Of a stretch of DNA of 64,000 bases, positions 60,388 to 64,000 are shown piece by piece. Both the position numbers and the translations under genes were made by a program. Numbering within the stretch: the stretch's first letter is position 1; each line of letters opens with the position of its first letter. The DNA lies in assembly GCF_026342435.1 (NCBI RefSeq), contig NZ_JAPEMT010000001.1, forward strand, positions 124,001 to 188,000. Reading direction: 5' to 3'. The stretch is from Streptomyces sp. NBC_00237 (GTDB taxonomy: Bacteria > Actinomycetota > Actinomycetes > Streptomycetales > Streptomycetaceae). The notes beneath the pieces are model-generated. The model was not told where the DNA came from, ran no database searches, and worked only from the letters and a program-made list of their open reading frames with translations.

Positions 60388-61638
60388 ATGACTCAGGGGG
60401 CCGGTCAGGGACCCGCGGTGCGTACGGCTACGTTGCGGGACTTCCGGGTGCCTCCCTATGCGCAGGCTCCCGTCGCGACGTTCGACGCGGAGCAGGTGCA
60501 CACGGGGGAGCGGACATTCCCGGAAGCGATGCGGCCGGAAGCGATGCGGCCGGAGGCGCTTCAGCCGGAGCCACTGCTTCCGGAGCAGGCGCGTCCGGAA
60601 GATTCGTACGCTTCCCACCCGGGCACGTACGAGCCCGAGCCGCCCTTCGACGAGAACTTCAGCGAGGAATTCGACGAGGACGACGAGCCCGCGGGCTACA
60701 CCCCCACCCAGCGCGACCTCCCGGTGATCAGCCGGGACGACCTCGGCGGCCCCGGGGACACCCTGCGCATCCCGCAGCCCGAGTTCGCCACGCAGTCGGA
60801 CGGCGAGGGCCTCGGCCCGCTGTTCGTCGTCGGTGACGTGCACGGCTACCTGGTGGAGCTGCTGGACGCCCTGCACGAGCAGGGACTGATCGACGAAGAG
60901 GGCCACTGGTCGGCGGGCAACGCCCGGCTCTGGTTCCTCGGCGACTTCACCGACCGTGGCCCCGACGGCATCGGCGTCATCGACCTCGTGATGCGGCTGT
61001 CCGCCGAGGCGGCGGCAGCCGGGGGCTACTGCAAGGCCCTCATGGGCAACCACGAGCTCCTGCTGCTCGGCGCCCGCCGGTTCGGCGACACCCCCGTCAA
61101 CTCCGGTGCGGGCACCGCCACCTTCCAGGCGGCCTGGCTCCTCAACGGCGGCCAGAAGCACGACATGGAGCGCCTCCAGGACGTCCACCTCCACTGGATG
61201 GCCCGCCTGGACGCGGTCGCCCTGGAGGACGGGCACCTCCTGACCCACTCGGACACCACCGCCTACCTCGACTACGGCAGCACCATCGAGGACGTCAACG
61301 ACACGGTGCACGACATCCTCAACCGCAACGACGCCGACGAGTGCTGGGACGTCTTCCGTAGATTCACCAAGCGTTTCGCGTTCCGTGACGAAGGCGGCTC
61401 CGACGCGGTGCGGGAACTGCTCCACGCATATGGCGGCCAGCGCATCGTCCACGGTCACAGCCCCATCCCGTACCTCCTCGGCGAGGTCGGCAACGAGGAC
61501 ACCTCCGAAGGAGAGGGCAGCTCGGGGCCGGTCGTGGAGGGTCCACACGTCTACGCGGACTCGCTCGCCATCGCCATGGACGGCGGCGTGACGATGGCCG
61601 GAAAGCTGCTGGTGGTCCAACTGCCGCTGAATGACTGA
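60388..61638 (+). CDS. Metallophosphoesterase with repeat-rich N-terminus
   Basis: 416 residues from ATG 60388 (GGAGGGG upstream). Residues about 1-145 are non-conserved, with the repeat PEAMRPEAMRPEALQPE and acidic runs. The calcineurin-like domain (about 148-400) has FVVGDVHGYLVE, FLGDFTDRGPDG, MGNHELLLLG and VHGHSPIPY: all metal-binding blocks of the PPP-type family. It could act as a protein phosphatase or on diadenosine polyphosphates. Cytoplasmic. Genes on both sides are co-directional but well spaced. Confidence 0.9.
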   Translation: MTQGAGQGPAVRTATLRDFRVPPYAQAPVATFDAEQVHTGERTFPEAMRPEAMRPEALQPEPLLPEQARPEDSYASHPGTYEPEPPFDENFSEEFDEDDEPAGYTPTQRDLPVISRDDLGGPGDTLRIPQPEFATQSDGEGLGPLFVVGDVHGYLVELLDALHEQGLIDEEGHWSAGNARLWFLGDFTDRGPDGIGVIDLVMRLSAEAAAAGGYCKALMGNHELLLLGARRFGDTPVNSGAGTATFQAAWLLNGGQKHDMERLQDVHLHWMARLDAVALEDGHLLTHSDTTAYLDYGSTIEDVNDTVHDILNRNDADECWDVFRRFTKRFAFRDEGGSDAVRELLHAYGGQRIVHGHSPIPYLLGEVGNEDTSEGEGSSGPVVEGPHVYADSLAIAMDGGVTMAGKLLVVQLPLND

Positions 61639-61826
61639 GCGTCACGGACTCGTACGTGCGCGGTACGAACACACTCCCACCGCCTGGCCAATTTCCGGAA
61701 ACCCCCTGTCACCGCGTGCCGTAACGGCTCTACCATCGGGTTATCCGTAGCAGGCTCTCCTCCGTTTCCGCCCAACCGCCCCACCGAAGCGGGCAACCCG
61801 GCCCTACGGAGCATCGGGGGATGCAC

Positions 61827-62690
61827 ATGAACAGCGCTCCGCACCTGCTGGCCGAGGACCGCCCGGAGTTCGAGCGGACCCTCGGAGAAGCACTGCGCAC
61901 CGCGCACGAACGCCCGGAACTCGCCGCCCCGGACGGGCGGTTGAACAGCGAGCAACTGCGCACCGCCGCGCTCAGCGCCAGGGAAATAATCAACGAGCAC
62001 GCCCGTACCGAGTACGACCACTACGTGAAGGTACGCACCGAGCTGCGCGCACCCGCCCTGCCCGCCACCCTGCTCACGCCGGGGATCGGCGAGAACGCCG
62101 AGGCCACCGGCGCGGGCGCCGTCGCCGTCGTCGCCGTACTGACTCCCGTGCTGGCCGGGATCGCAGCGGTCGTCCTGCTGCTCGTCGGGTACCTGCTGCG
62201 GATGCTGAAACCGCAACCCGCGGTCGCCGACGCCCTGCTGACCGCCGGGTGGATCTTCGCGGCGCTGACCGCCGCGGGTCTGCTCGGTGCGGCGATCGGG
62301 CTGCTGTTCACCGCACTGCGCAACGGCTCGACCGCCTTCCAGGTCGGCCACCGGGACGCGGGCACGGAGGAGGTCGACCGGGCCAGGGACGCCTGGACGG
62401 AGGCGCTCCTGGAGCGGGGCATCATCCCGTTCCTGCGGGAGGCCCTCGCCAAGCCGCCGGAGACCGGCCCTTCCGGTACCGAACCCTCCGGGGCCGGGCG
62501 GCCCGGGAGCAAGGCCCCCGAGCCGCCCCAGCAGTCCGGCCGCATCCCCGGACTCGGGTACTCACGGCCGGACTTCAGCAGCCCCAGCGAGAACGGCAGC
62601 AACAGCAACGGCCACAAGTCCCGACCGAGCTACTCCAGCCCGGACTTCTCCAGCCCCGACTACGGCGGCCCGGAACACAAACCGGAGTAA
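61827..62690 (+). CDS. Membrane protein of unknown function
   Basis: 287 residues. An N-terminal soluble helical part (EFERTLGEALRTAHERPEL) precedes two membrane helices (VAVVAVLTPVLAGIAAVVLLLVG, about residues 95-125, and ALLTAGWIFAALTAAGLLGAAIG). The C-terminus is low complexity, with repeats RPDFSSPSENG and SYSSPDFSSPDYGG, Ser/Pro/Asn-rich. ATG 61827 is preferred over 61821 for spacing from GGGGG. Family not recognised; gene order with the phosphoesterase suggests no function. Confidence 0.7.
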   Translation: MNSAPHLLAEDRPEFERTLGEALRTAHERPELAAPDGRLNSEQLRTAALSAREIINEHARTEYDHYVKVRTELRAPALPATLLTPGIGENAEATGAGAVAVVAVLTPVLAGIAAVVLLLVGYLLRMLKPQPAVADALLTAGWIFAALTAAGLLGAAIGLLFTALRNGSTAFQVGHRDAGTEEVDRARDAWTEALLERGIIPFLREALAKPPETGPSGTEPSGAGRPGSKAPEPPQQSGRIPGLGYSRPDFSSPSENGSNSNGHKSRPSYSSPDFSSPDYGGPEHKPE

Positions 62691-62728
62691 TCCACCGACC
62701 GGAGCGACCAACAGCCCGGAGTGATCCG

Positions 62729-62750
62729 CCAACCGGAGTGATCCGGTTGG
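62729..62750. terminator. Hairpin between convergent genes
   Basis: CCAACCGG-agtgat-CCGGTTGG, perfect 8-bp stem, between the membrane protein and thiC. Confidence 0.65.
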
Positions 62751-62764
62751 CCGCCGCCCCGTCC

Positions 62765-64000
<1,236 letters not shown>

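Overview
The window is a GC-rich actinobacterial chromosome segment. GTG and TTG starts, purine-rich ribosome binding sites and tightly coupled operons fit Streptomyces. Recognisable genes in the order sco/ecuC/copCD/dtpA, pheA, serS, cydABDC, hisC and thiC match the conserved core of Streptomyces chromosomes near oriC. Four perfect 14-bp parS sites and several DnaA-box groups agree with a location in the origin domain. No insertion sequence, integrase, prophage, CRISPR array or rRNA was seen. There is one tRNA, tRNA-Ser(UGA).

Layout. 0-7 kb: the start of a fatty-acyl-CoA ligase, a SigE-family sigma factor, a secreted DUF1906 protein, and a five-gene overlapping operon resembling the mycobacterial igr operon for the last steroid side-chain step (ChsE2, ChsH2, ChsE1, ChsH1, Ltp2). 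7-19 kb: a small Asn/Gln-rich secreted protein, a Prim-Pol gene with a LexA-box-like site and a TTA codon, tRNA-Ser, HtrA protease, GDPD, a HATPase, DUF5926, a second Prim-Pol, a GAF/PP2C phosphatase, aminopeptidase P and a second HATPase. 19-26 kb: a copper-handling operon (membrane protein, YcnI, Sco, PCuAC chaperone, CopC-CopD fusion, Tat-exported DyP peroxidase). 26-32 kb: pheA, serS, a HAD hydrolase, and a GntR/MFS pair. 32-36 kb: a four-gene block of two ABC exporters. 36-41 kb: an M24 peptidase, an EphD-like hydrolase-SDR fusion, a PF10118 hydrolase and a MerR regulator, all co-directional. 41-49 kb: KptA, a flavin-dependent oxidoreductase, a coupled HSP90/TPR pair and a HAD hydrolase. 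49-57 kb: cydA-cydB-cydDC with a perfect Rex operator upstream, followed by a DosS-like GAF histidine kinase. 57-64 kb: hisC, a LacI-family regulator, a metallophosphoesterase, an unknown membrane protein and the 3' part of thiC.

The genes suggest three themes. Respiration and redox: Rex-controlled cytochrome bd, a predicted heme GAF kinase, and copper delivery to secreted enzymes. Chromosome maintenance: parS sites, DnaA boxes and a probably DNA-damage-inducible primase-polymerase. Lipid or steroid catabolism: the ChsE/ChsH/Ltp2 operon and the acyl-CoA ligase. The least-described items are the HSP90/TPR pair, the LexA-box Prim-Pol, the His-rich heptad repeat in front of CopC-CopD, the parS sites embedded in the cydDC coding sequence, and the helically phased 11-bp repeats before serS.
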